A stretch of DNA of 64,000 bases, taken from contig NZ_FNCT01000013.1 in assembly GCF_900100495.1 (NCBI RefSeq), positions 87,445 to 151,444 on the forward strand, given 5' to 3'. Positions within the stretch are counted from its first letter, which is position 1; every line of letters begins with the position of its first letter. This stretch comes from Pseudomonas benzenivorans. GTDB taxonomy: Bacteria > Pseudomonadota > Gammaproteobacteria > Pseudomonadales > Pseudomonadaceae. Positions 17,937-26,991 of the stretch are shown here, one piece after another. The notes beneath the pieces were generated by a model. The model ran no database searches. It was not told the DNA's origin and saw only the letters and a program-made list of their open reading frames with translations. Made by a program: the position numbers and the translations under genes.

Positions 17937-17955
17937 TGACCGGGAGCGTGCCTGC

Positions 17956-18696
17956 ATGGATGTACTGAGCCTTATCGGGGTCATCCTGGCGTTCGTCGCC
18001 ATCCTGGGTGGCAACTACCTCGAGGGTGGCCATGTCACGGCGCTGCTCAATGGACCGGCGGCGCTGATCGTGGTGGGCGGCACCCTGGGCGCGGCGTTCC
18101 TGCAGGCACCGGTGAATGTCTTCAAGCGCGCCCTGGTGATTCTGCGCTGGATCATCTTCCCGCCACGCATCGATCTGGTCGGCGGCATCGAGCATGTGGT
18201 CGGCTGGAGCATGACCGCACGCAAGGAAGGTCTGCTCGGCCTGGAGGCGGTGGCCGATGCCGAGACCGACCCCTATGCGCGCAAAGGCTTGCAGTTGCTG
18301 GTCGATGGCGCCGAGCCCGAAGCCATCCGCAGCATTCTCGAGGTCGACCTGTACACCCAGGAGGGCCGCGATATCCAGGCCGCCAAGGTCTACGAAAGCA
18401 TGGGCGGCTACGCGCCGACCATCGGCATCATCGGTGCGGTGATGGGCCTGATCCACGTGATGGGCAATCTCGCCGACCCGAGCAAGCTCGGCAGCGGCAT
18501 CGCAGTGGCGTTCGTCGCCACTATCTACGGCGTTGGCTTCGCCAACCTGCTGTTGCTGCCGATGGGCAACAAGCTCAAGGCCATCGCCATGCGCCAGTCG
18601 CGCTACCGGGAGATGCTGCTCGAGGGCATCCTGTCGATCGCCGAGGGCGAGAATCCGCGCTCGATCGAGCTGAAACTGCAAGGTTTCATGGACTGA
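17956..18696 (+). CDS. motC: Flagellar motor stator protein MotC (MotA/PomA family)
   Basis: 246 residues with four hydrophobic helices and a cytoplasmic loop. It contains GGYAPTIGIIGAVMGLIHVM, the conserved TM3 region of MotA-type proteins. It pairs with MotD, encoded 14 bp downstream, to form the second stator set of Pseudomonas, which matters for swarming and for motility in viscous media. Confidence 0.92.
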   Translation: MDVLSLIGVILAFVAILGGNYLEGGHVTALLNGPAALIVVGGTLGAAFLQAPVNVFKRALVILRWIIFPPRIDLVGGIEHVVGWSMTARKEGLLGLEAVADAETDPYARKGLQLLVDGAEPEAIRSILEVDLYTQEGRDIQAAKVYESMGGYAPTIGIIGAVMGLIHVMGNLADPSKLGSGIAVAFVATIYGVGFANLLLLPMGNKLKAIAMRQSRYREMLLEGILSIAEGENPRSIELKLQGFMD

Positions 18697-18710
18697 CGGG
18701 GGGCGGACGA

Positions 18711-19571
18711 ATGGCCCGGCGGCGTAACCACGAAGAGCATGAGAATCATGAGCGCTGGCTAGTCTCCTACGCCGACTTCATTACCTTGCTGTTCGCCTTT
18801 TTTGTGGTGATGTACTCGATTTCCTCGATCAACGAGGGCAAGTACAAGATTCTTTCGGAGACCCTGACCGGGGTGTTCAGCCAGCCGGAGCGCGCGATCA
18901 AGCCGATCCCGGTGGGCGAGGAGCGGCCGCGAACCAGCGAGCCGGACCGTTCGCTGGTCGATGAGGAGACGACCGCGGACTCTCTGCAGAGCATCGCCAA
19001 CAGCGTGCGCGAGGCGTTTGGCGAGCTGATCCAGAACGAGCAGCTCAAGGTGCGCGGCAACGAGCTGTGGATCGAGATCGAACTCAGCTCCAGCCTGCTG
19101 TTCCCCAGCGGCGATGCAGTGCCGAACGATGCCGCGTTCGAGCTGATCGAGAAGGTCGCCAAAATCCTGGCGCCTTATGAGAACCCGGTGCATGTGGAAG
19201 GCTTCACTGACAACCTGCCGATCCAGACCGCGCAGTTTCCGACCAACTGGGAGTTGTCGGCGGCGCGGGCGGCGAGCATCGTGCGCATGCTCGCCATGGA
19301 TGGGGTCAACCCGGGGCGCCTGGCGTCGGTGGGCTATGGCGAATTCCAGCCGGTGGCGGACAACGCCACGGCCGAAGGGCGAGCGCGTAATCGCCGGGTG
19401 GTCCTGGTGGTTTCGCGCAACCTCGACGTGCGTCGCAGCGTCAGCGGGGTCGGCAGTGCCAATGCGCGGCCCGATAGCGCCTTGCGGCGCGCTGGCACGC
19501 AACCTGCACCGACGGCTACAGCGCAGGCCCCGCAAGCGGGTGCCGTCAATCCCCCGTCGCCAACCCCCTAG
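18711..19571 (+). CDS. motD: Flagellar motor stator protein MotD (MotB family)
   Basis: 286 residues. A basic N-terminus (MARRRNHEEHENHERWLVSYADFITLLFAFFV) contains the plug and single transmembrane helix with the essential proton-carrying Asp in YADF. An OmpA-like peptidoglycan-binding domain follows (about 135-245; GFTDNLPIQT, NWELSAARAASIV, RARNRRVVL). The tail is Ala/Pro-rich and variable. Confidence 0.93.
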   Translation: MARRRNHEEHENHERWLVSYADFITLLFAFFVVMYSISSINEGKYKILSETLTGVFSQPERAIKPIPVGEERPRTSEPDRSLVDEETTADSLQSIANSVREAFGELIQNEQLKVRGNELWIEIELSSSLLFPSGDAVPNDAAFELIEKVAKILAPYENPVHVEGFTDNLPIQTAQFPTNWELSAARAASIVRMLAMDGVNPGRLASVGYGEFQPVADNATAEGRARNRRVVLVVSRNLDVRRSVSGVGSANARPDSALRRAGTQPAPTATAQAPQAGAVNPPSPTP

Positions 19572-19622
19572 GGCGGCGCCTGTTCTCGGTAGGACCTGGG
19601 TCGTGCCGGGAGGATGAAGAAC

Positions 19623-20411
19623 ATGAGAGTCTGGGCAGTAGCCAATCAAAAAGGTGGCGTCGGCAAGACCACCACCGCCATCGCCCTGGCCGGCCTGCTG
19701 GCCGACGCCGGCAAGCGCGTGGTGGTGGTCGATCTCGACCCGCACGGGTCGATGACCAGCTATTTCGGCCACGATCCGGATTCGCTGGAGCACAGCAATT
19801 TCGACCTGTTCCTGCACCAGGGCGGCGTGCCGCAGGGCTTGCCGCAGCAGTTGCTGCTGCCGACCAGCCATGAGCGCATCAGCCTGCTGCCATCGAGTAC
19901 CGCGCTGGCCACGCTCGAGCGCCAATCCCCCGGGCAGAGCGGTTTGGGGCTGGTGATCGCCAAGAGCCTGACCCAGCTGTGGCAGGAGTTCGATCATGCG
20001 GTGATCGACAGCCCGCCCTTGCTGGGGGTGCTGATGGTCAATGCCCTGGCGGCGAGCCAGCATCTGGTGATTCCGGTGCAGACCGAGTTTCTCGCGGTCA
20101 AGGGGCTGGAGCGGATGGTCAGCACCCTGGCGATGATCAATCGGTCGCGCAAGCAGGCGCTGCCCTATACCATCGTGCCGACCCTGTTCGACCGCCGCAC
20201 CCAGGCGTCTCTGAGCACCTTGCGCCTGCTGCGCGATGCTCACCCGGAACACCTGTGGCCGGCCTACATCCCGATCGACACGCGCCTGCGCGATGCCAGC
20301 CGGGCGGGGCGCACGCCCTCGCAGTTCGACTCCGGCAGCCGCGGGGTGATCGCCTACCGGGCATTGCTCAAGCACCTGCTGGCGCAGCAGCTGGCGGCGC
20401 AGGTGGCGTGA
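19623..20411 (+). CDS. parC: ParA-family ATPase ParC, chemotaxis array positioning
   Basis: 262 residues with a Walker A (QKGGVGKTTTAIALAGLLA), Walker A' (VVVDLDPHGSMTSYF) and Walker B (VIDSPPLL). It is homologous to chromosome-partitioning ParA/Soj. This position, directly before a CheW-like ParP gene in a polar-flagellum chemotaxis cluster, marks it as ParC, which directs the chemosensory array to the cell pole in Vibrio and Pseudomonas. I chose the ATG at 19623 because the ribosome site gggagg is 9 bases before it; an ATG three codons upstream directly touches that site. Confidence 0.85.
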   Translation: MRVWAVANQKGGVGKTTTAIALAGLLADAGKRVVVVDLDPHGSMTSYFGHDPDSLEHSNFDLFLHQGGVPQGLPQQLLLPTSHERISLLPSSTALATLERQSPGQSGLGLVIAKSLTQLWQEFDHAVIDSPPLLGVLMVNALAASQHLVIPVQTEFLAVKGLERMVSTLAMINRSRKQALPYTIVPTLFDRRTQASLSTLRLLRDAHPEHLWPAYIPIDTRLRDASRAGRTPSQFDSGSRGVIAYRALLKHLLAQQLAAQVA

Positions 20412-20498
20412 GATGAGGAGCGCTGTCGCCCGGGGTCGCTCAAGTCTGTCGCCGCTGCGGCCGATAGGTTGTACAGGTTATTTTCGCGGATCGCATTT

Positions 20499-21299
20499 AT
20501 GAGTCGTCCCGTCGTCATCGCTAGCCGTTCCCAGTTGGCCTTGCAGTCCTACCTGGACGGCTTGCTGCAGGAGGCCGCCGTCGAGTTGGCCGAGAGCACC
20601 AGCCTGGACGAGTTCGAGGCCGCCGTGCTGCAGGAGCAACTCCGCGACGCCAGCCGGGTAGCCGTTGCGCCGCGACCCAAACCGCTCGAACCGCTGCCGA
20701 TTGCCGAGCTGCCGCCGCTGGTGGTCGCCGCGCCGTCGGTGCCGGTGCCGCTTGAGCCGTCGCGCGCGGTGGCGCTGTCCGAGGTGCAGCCGAATGCCGC
20801 GCCGCCGGTGCCGCTGGACGGTCGGCCGGATTGGGCGCAGGGCGCGTTCGAGTGCCTGCTATTCGATGTCGCCGGCCTGACCCTGGCCGTGCCGCTGGTG
20901 TGCCTGGGCTCGATTTATCCGCTGGCCGGGCAGGAGTTGACGCCATTATTTGGCCAGCCGGACTGGTTTCTCGGCATACTGCCGTGCCAGGCCGGCAACC
21001 TGAGAGTCCTGGATACCGCGCGTTGGGTGATGCCCGATCGCTATCGCGAGGATTTTCGCCAGGGCCTGCAGTACGTGATTTCCGTGCAGGGCTATGAATG
21101 GGGGCTGGCGGTGCACCAGGTCAGCCGTTCGATCCGCTTGCAGCCGGACGAGATCAAGTGGCGCAGCCAGCGTACCCAGCGGCCCTGGCTGGCCGGTACG
21201 GTGATCGAGCATATGTGCGCCTTGCTGGATGTGGCGGCGTTGGCCGAATTGATCGCCAGCGGTGCGGCCAAGCGCATGCGCAATGGGCCGCTGCGCTGA
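20499..21299 (+). CDS. parP: ParP, CheW-domain protein of the polar chemotaxis array
   Basis: 266 residues. An N-terminal Ala/Pro-rich portion (about 1-115) starts MSRPVVIASRSQLALQSYL. It is followed by a CheW-like domain (about 120-260; FECLLFDVAGLTLAVPL, VSVQGYEWGLAVHQVSRSI). In Vibrio ParP links ParC to CheA and the receptors; I infer the same role from gene order. The start at 20499 is the first Met of the conserved portion. Confidence 0.8.
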   Translation: MSRPVVIASRSQLALQSYLDGLLQEAAVELAESTSLDEFEAAVLQEQLRDASRVAVAPRPKPLEPLPIAELPPLVVAAPSVPVPLEPSRAVALSEVQPNAAPPVPLDGRPDWAQGAFECLLFDVAGLTLAVPLVCLGSIYPLAGQELTPLFGQPDWFLGILPCQAGNLRVLDTARWVMPDRYREDFRQGLQYVISVQGYEWGLAVHQVSRSIRLQPDEIKWRSQRTQRPWLAGTVIEHMCALLDVAALAELIASGAAKRMRNGPLR

Positions 21300-21406
21300 A
21301 ACAGGCAGGGTCGCGCGGTACGCGCGGTCCTATGGTTGGACCAAGTAACCACAGCGGGGGATACCCGCGTATGCCGCCGCGAGCGGATCAAGATGAGGCT
21401 GGGGAC

Positions 21407-21886
21407 ATGAAGAAAAGTTCTGCACAGGGTGCCGAAGATCCGATCCTGCAATGGGTGACCTTTCGTCTGGACAACGAGACCTACGGCATCAACGTGATGC
21501 AGGTCCAGGAAGTGCTGCGCTACACCGAGATCGCCCCGGTGCCGGGGGCGCCGAGCTACGTGCTGGGCATCATCAACCTGCGCGGCAATGTGGTGACGGT
21601 GATCGATACGCGCCAGCGCTTCGGCCTGGACTCGGCAGCGGTGACGGATAACACCCGGATCGTGATCATCGAGGCGGACAAGCAGGTGGTCGGCATCCTG
21701 GTCGACAGCGTGGCCGAAGTCGTCTATCTGCGTCAGTCCGAAGTGGAAACCGCGCCGAATGTCGGCAACGACGAGTCGGCCAAGTTCATCCAGGGCGTGT
21801 GCAACAAGAACGGCGAACTGCTGATCCTGGTCGAGCTGGACAAGATGATGAGCGAAGAAGAGTGGTCCGAGCTGGAGAGCATCTGA
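21407..21886 (+). CDS. cheW: Chemotaxis coupling protein CheW
   Basis: 159 residues forming one CheW domain: QWVTFRLDNETYGINVMQVQEVL, VLGIINLRGNVVTVID and VGILVDSVAEV are typical. It couples chemoreceptors to CheA. The ATG at 21407 follows gctgggg. The frame stays open further 5' but without family resemblance. Confidence 0.95.
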   Translation: MKKSSAQGAEDPILQWVTFRLDNETYGINVMQVQEVLRYTEIAPVPGAPSYVLGIINLRGNVVTVIDTRQRFGLDSAAVTDNTRIVIIEADKQVVGILVDSVAEVVYLRQSEVETAPNVGNDESAKFIQGVCNKNGELLILVELDKMMSEEEWSELESI

Positions 21887-21887
21887 G

Positions 21888-22292
21888 TTGCTCGAAATCG
21901 CGCTGAGCGTACTCGCGCTGGTCTGCCTGGGGCTGATCGGCGCCTGTGTGTGGCTGGCCCTGCAACAGCGACATGCCGCGCAGTTGCAGGCCGAACGCGA
22001 TGCCGCGCGCGATCAGCGGATCAAGGAATTGAGCAAGCGCCTGGATACCTACCTGGCCGGCAGCGTGCGCATGGGCGAGGAACTGCACGAGCTGCGCCGC
22101 ATCGTCGCGCCGCTGCCGGACAAGCTGAGCCAGATCGAGCAGCGTGACCCGAGCAGCCTGTCGTTCACCCAGGCGGCGCGCCTGGTCGGTCTGGGCGCCA
22201 GTGTCGACGATCTGACCCAGTCCTGCGGCTTGACCCAGGCCGAAGCGGAGCTGGTCAGCAAGCTGCACCGGCCCAAGCCGCAGAAGCCCTGA
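21888..22292 (+). CDS. DUF2802 protein of the chemotaxis cluster
   Basis: 134 residues. One N-terminal transmembrane helix (about 3-24) leads into a charged coiled-coil segment (about 30-75) and a C-terminal helical domain with DPSSLSFTQAARLVGLGASVDDLTQSCGL, the DUF2802 signature. TTG start, 1 bp after the cheW stop. The family regularly follows cheW in Pseudomonas, but its function is unknown to me. Confidence 0.8.
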   Translation: MLEIALSVLALVCLGLIGACVWLALQQRHAAQLQAERDAARDQRIKELSKRLDTYLAGSVRMGEELHELRRIVAPLPDKLSQIEQRDPSSLSFTQAARLVGLGASVDDLTQSCGLTQAEAELVSKLHRPKPQKP

Positions 22293-22421
22293 GCTCCCCG
22301 CGGCTGGGCGGATATAGCGCGGGCGGTTCTTAACTTGCGGCGATCCTTCGCAATTCGTTCCTAACTGGCAGTTTTGCGCTACCTAAGCTGAATACAAGCG
22401 TGTTCGGCGGAGGTTGTCGCT

Positions 22422-22865
22422 ATGCGTGGTTTGCTCGTTCTGCTGTTGTGTGGGGCTGCCTGGCTGCCGGTGCAGGCTCAGGAGGCACCCTTGATGGTGG
22501 AGGGAGCGATCACCGTCAATGTGTTGCAGGCCAAGTACCTGTACGACCGCGGCGCCTTGTTCATCGATATCAGGCCGTCGCGGGAGTGGGGTTGGGGGCA
22601 TGTGCGCGGCGCCATGCACCTGGAGCTGGCCGATCATTTCGGCGCCCTGGCTCGGCCGCATTGGCCACGGCAGATGCCCCTGGTGATCTATTGCGATAGC
22701 GAGGTCTGCCCGCACAGTGCCCTGGCGGCGCACCTGGCGGTCAGTTGGGGATACCTGCAGGTGTTCTATTTCCGCGATGGCTTCTTTGCCTGGCAGCTGC
22801 TCGACTTCCCCTTGGGCAAGGGCCAGGAAGGCGAGATACCGTTCATCAGCGAGGCGGAGCGTTGA
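22422..22865 (+). CDS. Exported rhodanese-like protein
   Basis: 147 residues with a signal peptide (about 1-19, ending PVQA|QEA) and a rhodanese fold (LFIDIRPSREWGWGHVRGAMHLELAD). The active loop begins with Cys in VIYCDSEVCPHSA, with a second Cys five residues later. It is probably a periplasmic sulfur- or redox-handling protein; the substrate cannot be told. The last 20 bp overlap, tail to tail, the fhlB-like gene on the other strand. Confidence 0.75.
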   Translation: MRGLLVLLLCGAAWLPVQAQEAPLMVEGAITVNVLQAKYLYDRGALFIDIRPSREWGWGHVRGAMHLELADHFGALARPHWPRQMPLVIYCDSEVCPHSALAAHLAVSWGYLQVFYFRDGFFAWQLLDFPLGKGQEGEIPFISEAER

Positions 22866-23172
22866 GCAGGGGCAGCGCCGGCGGGTCGTCGCGCTCCTGC
22901 CCGAAGCCGGGAGGGCACTTGCCTTTCAGGTGCCAGGCAAAGGCGATGATCTCGGCAATGCAGCGATACAACTGCTCGGGAATCGCCTCGCCCAGTTCCA
23001 GGCGCGCCAGCAGGCGCACCAGCTCGGCGTTCTCATAGATCGGCACCTCATATTCGCGGGCGATCGCCAGGATCGCCTCGGCCAATTCGTCATCGCCCTT
23101 GGCGCTGAGGTTCGGCGCGTTCTGCCCGTCATAGGTCAGGGCGATGGCTTGGCGCGGCGCTGATTTCTTCAT
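22846..23172 (-). CDS. FhlB-like protein (cytoplasmic FlhB C-terminal domain homologue)
   Basis: 108 residues related only to the C-terminal autoprotease domain of FlhB (AIALTYDGQNAPNLSAKGDDELAEAI, VPIYENAELVRLLARLELGEAIPEQLY). The NPTH cleavage motif is absent; the equivalent place reads ALTYDG. Such FhlB proteins can stand in for the FlhB C-terminus in hook-length control in Salmonella. It overlaps the preceding fliK-like gene by 4 bp (ATGA), so the two form a pair. Confidence 0.75.
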   Translation of the reverse strand: MKKSAPRQAIALTYDGQNAPNLSAKGDDELAEAILAIAREYEVPIYENAELVRLLARLELGEAIPEQLYRCIAEIIAFAWHLKGKCPPGFGQERDDPPALPLLNAPPR

Positions 23173-24713
23173 GCGGTTTCGTCGACCCAGCGTTGTTCGA
23201 GGGTGGTTCGCGGTCCTTGCGGTGGCACGCCCTGGCTGCAGGCCAGCTCGCCGACATTCAGGCCGGCAGCCGTCAGGCGTTCACGCAGGTTGCCCAGCTC
23301 GACGTCGATCAGGCTGGCGGTGCGGGCGCGTTCGGCCCACAACTGGCTGGACAGGCTGCCGCGCGCCAGCTGCGCCTGGACTTGCAGCGGCCCCAGCGGC
23401 TCCAGGTCGAACGCCAGCTCGACCCGCCAGAGCATTTCCTTCTGTTCGTGGTTGGACGGCTTCTGCGGTTCGTCGCGCTGGATCTTCAGCTGCAACGGCA
23501 CCAGCTCCTGCTGGTTACGCATCGGCAGCTCCAGTTGCCAGGTGGTCAGCAGGTTGCCATCCGGGCCGACCTGGCTCTGCGCGAGGCTGGACAGTTGATG
23601 GGTTTGCAGGCGCGAGACGGCGGCGGCAGCCAGTTTCAGCACGGCTTCCAGATCGCCGTCACCCGCCAGCGCCTGCAGCAAGCGCGACGGCAGCGGAAAA
23701 CCCAGTGCCTGCTGGCGTGCACTGGTCTGCCCAAGGTTGCCCAGCAAATTGCGGGCGAACGCCGGCAGCGCCTGGGCCAGCACCGCACCGGCATTGGCGG
23801 CAGCCAGCGGCGCGCCGCTCGGCAGGTTGGGCAACAGTTGACTGATCAGGCGCAGCAGGTTGGCTTTCAGGTCGGCGGCCAGGGCGTTGCCTTGGCCGCC
23901 GAGCAGCTTGCTCTCGAGGAGCACTCCGCTGTTTTCCAGGGCCTGGCTGAGGCTTTTGGCGTTGCTCAGCTGGCTGGCGTCGGGCAGCGCGGCGAATAGT
24001 TTGTCGATGCTGCCGCGCAGGCCTTCGTCCATGCCCTCTTGGCCGCGTAGACCTTGCAGGGCCTTGAACAGCCCCTCCAGCGAGCCCTGGCGATTCTGCT
24101 GGGTCGCCAGTTGCTGGCTCAGTTCCAGTTGATCCAGACGGCCGCTGAGCGGCAGGAAATTCAGCGCCTGGCTGCCTTGCACCTGGGCGCTGAGCAGGCT
24201 GCCCAGCGGCAGGGGCAGGGCGGTCTCCAGCGCCAGCTTGCTGCCGGCCAGCGGAGTGTTGAGCAGGTTGACCAGCACCTTGTAGATCGCCTGCTGGGCT
24301 TTGCCCTGCAGCAGTTGTTCGCGAGCGATCACCTTGCCTTGCAGCAGTGTGCCGATCGGCAGCTGCTCGAGGTCCAGGCTGGTCAGCGCCGCCTCGCCGC
24401 CGGTTTGCAGGGCGATGGCCAGGCGGGTTTCCGACAGCGCGGTGACGGCCAGGGCGGTGCCCTCGGCCAGCGGCCGCAGGCTATTGGCGTGCACGGTGGC
24501 TTGGCGGCCATTGTCCAGGGTCAGCTTGAGCAACAGCTGGAAACTCTGCGCCACCTCCTTGAGTGCGAGCACCTCGGCCTTGGCCGTCTCACCGCTGGCC
24601 AGCAGGCCGTCTAGCGGTTGCAGCAGCTTCAGCGCCAGGTCGTTGGCTGTCGCACCGGGACGGCTGCTCGGCGGTGTTGGCGGGATAGGGCGGGGGCTGC
24701 TGATTTCGCTCAT
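23169..24713 (-). CDS. Second FliK-like hook-length control protein
   Basis: 514 residues. The N-terminal part is rich in Pro/Ser, a long Leu/Ala/Gln-rich helical middle follows, and the C-terminal FliK-type domain (about 385-495) has WQLELPMRNQQELVPLQLKI and LGPLQVQAQLARGSLSSQLW. It differs clearly from the FliK at 984-2261. I chose the ATG at 24713 (MSEISSPRP) because the open frame upstream runs into the divergent ccm promoter. It is paired with the downstream fhlB-like gene, and both may act on the flagellar export switch. Confidence 0.72.
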   Translation of the reverse strand: MSEISSPRPIPPTPPSSRPGATANDLALKLLQPLDGLLASGETAKAEVLALKEVAQSFQLLLKLTLDNGRQATVHANSLRPLAEGTALAVTALSETRLAIALQTGGEAALTSLDLEQLPIGTLLQGKVIAREQLLQGKAQQAIYKVLVNLLNTPLAGSKLALETALPLPLGSLLSAQVQGSQALNFLPLSGRLDQLELSQQLATQQNRQGSLEGLFKALQGLRGQEGMDEGLRGSIDKLFAALPDASQLSNAKSLSQALENSGVLLESKLLGGQGNALAADLKANLLRLISQLLPNLPSGAPLAAANAGAVLAQALPAFARNLLGNLGQTSARQQALGFPLPSRLLQALAGDGDLEAVLKLAAAAVSRLQTHQLSSLAQSQVGPDGNLLTTWQLELPMRNQQELVPLQLKIQRDEPQKPSNHEQKEMLWRVELAFDLEPLGPLQVQAQLARGSLSSQLWAERARTASLIDVELGNLRERLTAAGLNVGELACSQGVPPQGPRTTLEQRWVDETA

Positions 24714-24767
24714 CGGCGGGTTACAACCTGTCGAAAATGCCCACTGCGGGGGCCTGGGTCCGGCATG

Positions 24768-24773
24768 TATAAT
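24768..24773 (+). promoter_or_regulatory. Sigma-70 -10 box for the ccm operon
   Basis: A perfect TATAAT lies in the 141-bp gap between the divergent fliK-like and ccmA genes, 81 bp before the ccmA start. No good -35 is seen at 17 bp, so an activator or a weak promoter is likely. Confidence 0.5.
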
Positions 24774-24854
24774 GCCGCCCCGTCCGGGCCGGCCTTGCGT
24801 CAGTATAGCGGCCGCGACACTCCCGACTTGAACAGCTTTCCAGGTACGCATGCC

Positions 24855-25490
24855 GTGACCAGTCCCTTTCTCGAAGCCGTTGCGCTCACCTGTGAGCGGG
24901 ACTGGCGCATGCTCTTCGAGCGTCTGGACCTGCGTCTGGCGGCGGGCGACATGTTGCAGGTGTCCGGCCCCAACGGCAGCGGTAAAACCAGCCTGCTGCG
25001 GCTGCTCGCCGGGCTGATGCACCCCACCGCCGGTGAGATCCGCTTGAATGGCCAGCCCCTGGGCAAGCAGCGTAGCGAGTTGGCCCGCAACCTGCTGTGG
25101 ATCGGCCATGCCGCCGGGATCAAGGGCCTGCTGACCGCCGAAGAAAACCTGACCTGGTTGTGCGCCTTGCACCGCCCCGCCGAGCGTGCAGCCATCTGGC
25201 AGGCGCTGGCTGCGGTGGGGCTGCGCGGTTTCGAGGACGTACCCTGCCATACCCTGTCGGCCGGCCAGCAGCGTCGGGTGGCCCTGGCGCGGCTGTATCT
25301 CGATGGGCCGCCGCTGTGGATTCTCGATGAGCCATTCACCGCGCTCGACAAGTACGCCGTGGCCCAGTTGGAAAGCCACCTGGCGCTGCACTGCCAGCGC
25401 GGTGGCCTGGTGCTGCTGACCACCCATCACACGCTGACGGTCAAGCCGGCCAGCTACCGCGAGCTCGATCTGGGACAGCGCGTCGCATGA
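24855..25490 (+). CDS. ccmA: Heme exporter ATP-binding subunit CcmA
   Basis: 211-residue ABC ATPase. Walker A GPNGSGKTSLLRLLAGL, signature LSAGQQRRVALARL, Walker B LWILDEPFTALD and the switch His in TTHHTL are all present. With CcmB it powers release of holo-CcmE in cytochrome c maturation. GTG start (MTSPFLEAVAL), and the stop overlaps ccmB (ATGA). Confidence 0.95.
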   Translation: MTSPFLEAVALTCERDWRMLFERLDLRLAAGDMLQVSGPNGSGKTSLLRLLAGLMHPTAGEIRLNGQPLGKQRSELARNLLWIGHAAGIKGLLTAEENLTWLCALHRPAERAAIWQALAAVGLRGFEDVPCHTLSAGQQRRVALARLYLDGPPLWILDEPFTALDKYAVAQLESHLALHCQRGGLVLLTTHHTLTVKPASYRELDLGQRVA

Positions 25491-26158
25491 GTAACGTTTT
25501 CAGCCTGCTGGTCGCCCGCGAGTCGCGCTTGCTGTTTCGTCGTCCGGCCGAATTGGCCAATCCGCTGGTGTTCTTCGCCATCGTCATCGCCCTGTTCCCG
25601 CTCGCGGTCGGCCCGCAGACCCAGTTGCTGCAGAGCCTGTCCCCCGGTTTGGTCTGGGTCGCGGCGTTGCTGGCCGTGCTGCTCTCGCTGGATGGGCTGT
25701 TTCGCAGCGATTTCGAGGACGGCTCGCTGGAGCAGTGGGTCCTTTCGCCGCACCCCCTGCCTCTTCTGGTATTGGCCAAGGTGCTGGCACACTGGCTGTT
25801 TTCCGGCTTGGCCTTGGTCCTGCTGGCACCGTTGCTGGCGCTGATGCTGGGGCTGCCGGGGCGCTGCCTGCCGGTGCTGCTGCTCTCGCTGCTGCTCGGC
25901 ACGCCGGTGCTCAGCCTGCTCGGTGCGGTCGGCGCGGCGCTGACCGTCGGGCTCAAGCGCGGTGGCCTGCTGCTGGCGCTGCTGATCCTGCCGCTGTACA
26001 TCCCGGTGCTGATTCTCGGCAGCGGGGCGTTGCAGGCGGCCCTGCAGGGATTGCCGGCGGTCGGTCACCTGTTGTGGCTGGCCAGCCTCACCGCGCTGGC
26101 GGTGACCTTGACACCTTTTGCCATCGCCGCCGGTCTCACCATCAGCGTTGGCGAGTAA
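25487..26158 (+). CDS. ccmB: Heme exporter membrane subunit CcmB
   Basis: 223 residues with six hydrophobic segments. It begins MSNVFSLLVARESRLLFRRPAELANPL, the typical CcmB N-terminus, and contains FRSDFEDGSLEQWVLSPHPL. It is the permease partner of CcmA. It overlaps ccmA by 4 bp. Confidence 0.94.
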   Translation: MSNVFSLLVARESRLLFRRPAELANPLVFFAIVIALFPLAVGPQTQLLQSLSPGLVWVAALLAVLLSLDGLFRSDFEDGSLEQWVLSPHPLPLLVLAKVLAHWLFSGLALVLLAPLLALMLGLPGRCLPVLLLSLLLGTPVLSLLGAVGAALTVGLKRGGLLLALLILPLYIPVLILGSGALQAALQGLPAVGHLLWLASLTALAVTLTPFAIAAGLTISVGE

Positions 26159-26235
26159 TCTAGAACTGTGCGACTGAGGACGGCCAGGCTACGGATCGAG
26201 TGGCGCCGCTCTCTCGGGAAATGACGAGTAACCTG

Positions 26236-26991
26236 ATGAACTGGACGTGGTTTCACAAGCTGGGTTCGCCCAAGTGGTTTTACGAGATCAGCGGCCGCTG
26301 GGTGCCCTGGCTGGCGGTGGCCGCCGCGCTGTTGCTGGCGATCGGACTGGTCTGGGGCCTGGCCTTCGCGCCGCCGGACTACCAGCAGGGCAATAGCTTC
26401 CGGATCATCTACATCCATGTGCCGGCGGCATTTCTGGCCCAGTCGATCTATGTCATGCTGGCCGTGGCCGGCATCGTCGGCCTGGTGTGGAAGATGAAGC
26501 TGGCCGATGTCGCCGTGCAGCAGGCGGCGCCGATCGGCGCCTGGATGACCGTGATCGCCCTGCTCACCGGTGCCATCTGGGGCAAGCCGACCTGGGGCGC
26601 CTTCTGGGTCTGGGATGCGCGCCTGACGTCGATGCTGATCCTGCTGTTCCTGTATTTCGGCGTGATCGCCCTCGGCCAGGCGATCAGCAACCGCGACAGC
26701 GCGGCCAAGGCCTGTGCCGTGCTGGCCATCGTCGGGGTGGTCAATATCCCGATCATCAAGTACTCGGTAGAGTGGTGGAACACCCTGCACCAGCCGGCCA
26801 CCTTCAGCGTGGTCGAGAAACCGGCCATGCCGTTCGAGATGTGGATGCCGTTGTTGATCATGGTGTTGGCTTTCTACTGTTTCTTCGGCGCCGTATTGCT
26901 GCTGCGCATGCGCCTCGAGGTACTCAAGCGCGAGGAACGCAGCAGTTGGGCGAAGGCCGAGGTCCGGGCACAGGTGGAGAGGGGCGTATGA
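26236..26991 (+). CDS. ccmC: Heme-handling protein CcmC
   Basis: 251 residues with six transmembrane helices and the tryptophan-rich WWD-type motif (WGKPTWGAFWVWDARLTS). Conserved His residues are in YIHVP and TLHQ. It loads heme onto CcmE. I use the ATG giving MNWTWFHKLGSPKWF, as in P. aeruginosa; an ATG five codons upstream (26221, MTSNL) is also possible. Confidence 0.94.
   Translation: MNWTWFHKLGSPKWFYEISGRWVPWLAVAAALLLAIGLVWGLAFAPPDYQQGNSFRIIYIHVPAAFLAQSIYVMLAVAGIVGLVWKMKLADVAVQQAAPIGAWMTVIALLTGAIWGKPTWGAFWVWDARLTSMLILLFLYFGVIALGQAISNRDSAAKACAVLAIVGVVNIPIIKYSVEWWNTLHQPATFSVVEKPAMPFEMWMPLLIMVLAFYCFFGAVLLLRMRLEVLKREERSSWAKAEVRAQVERGV

Noticed and set aside
22293..22421. Sigma-54 site before the rhodanese gene (TGGCAG...TTTTGC)
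   Set aside because: The spacing between GG and GC is three to four bases too short for a -24/-12 promoter.
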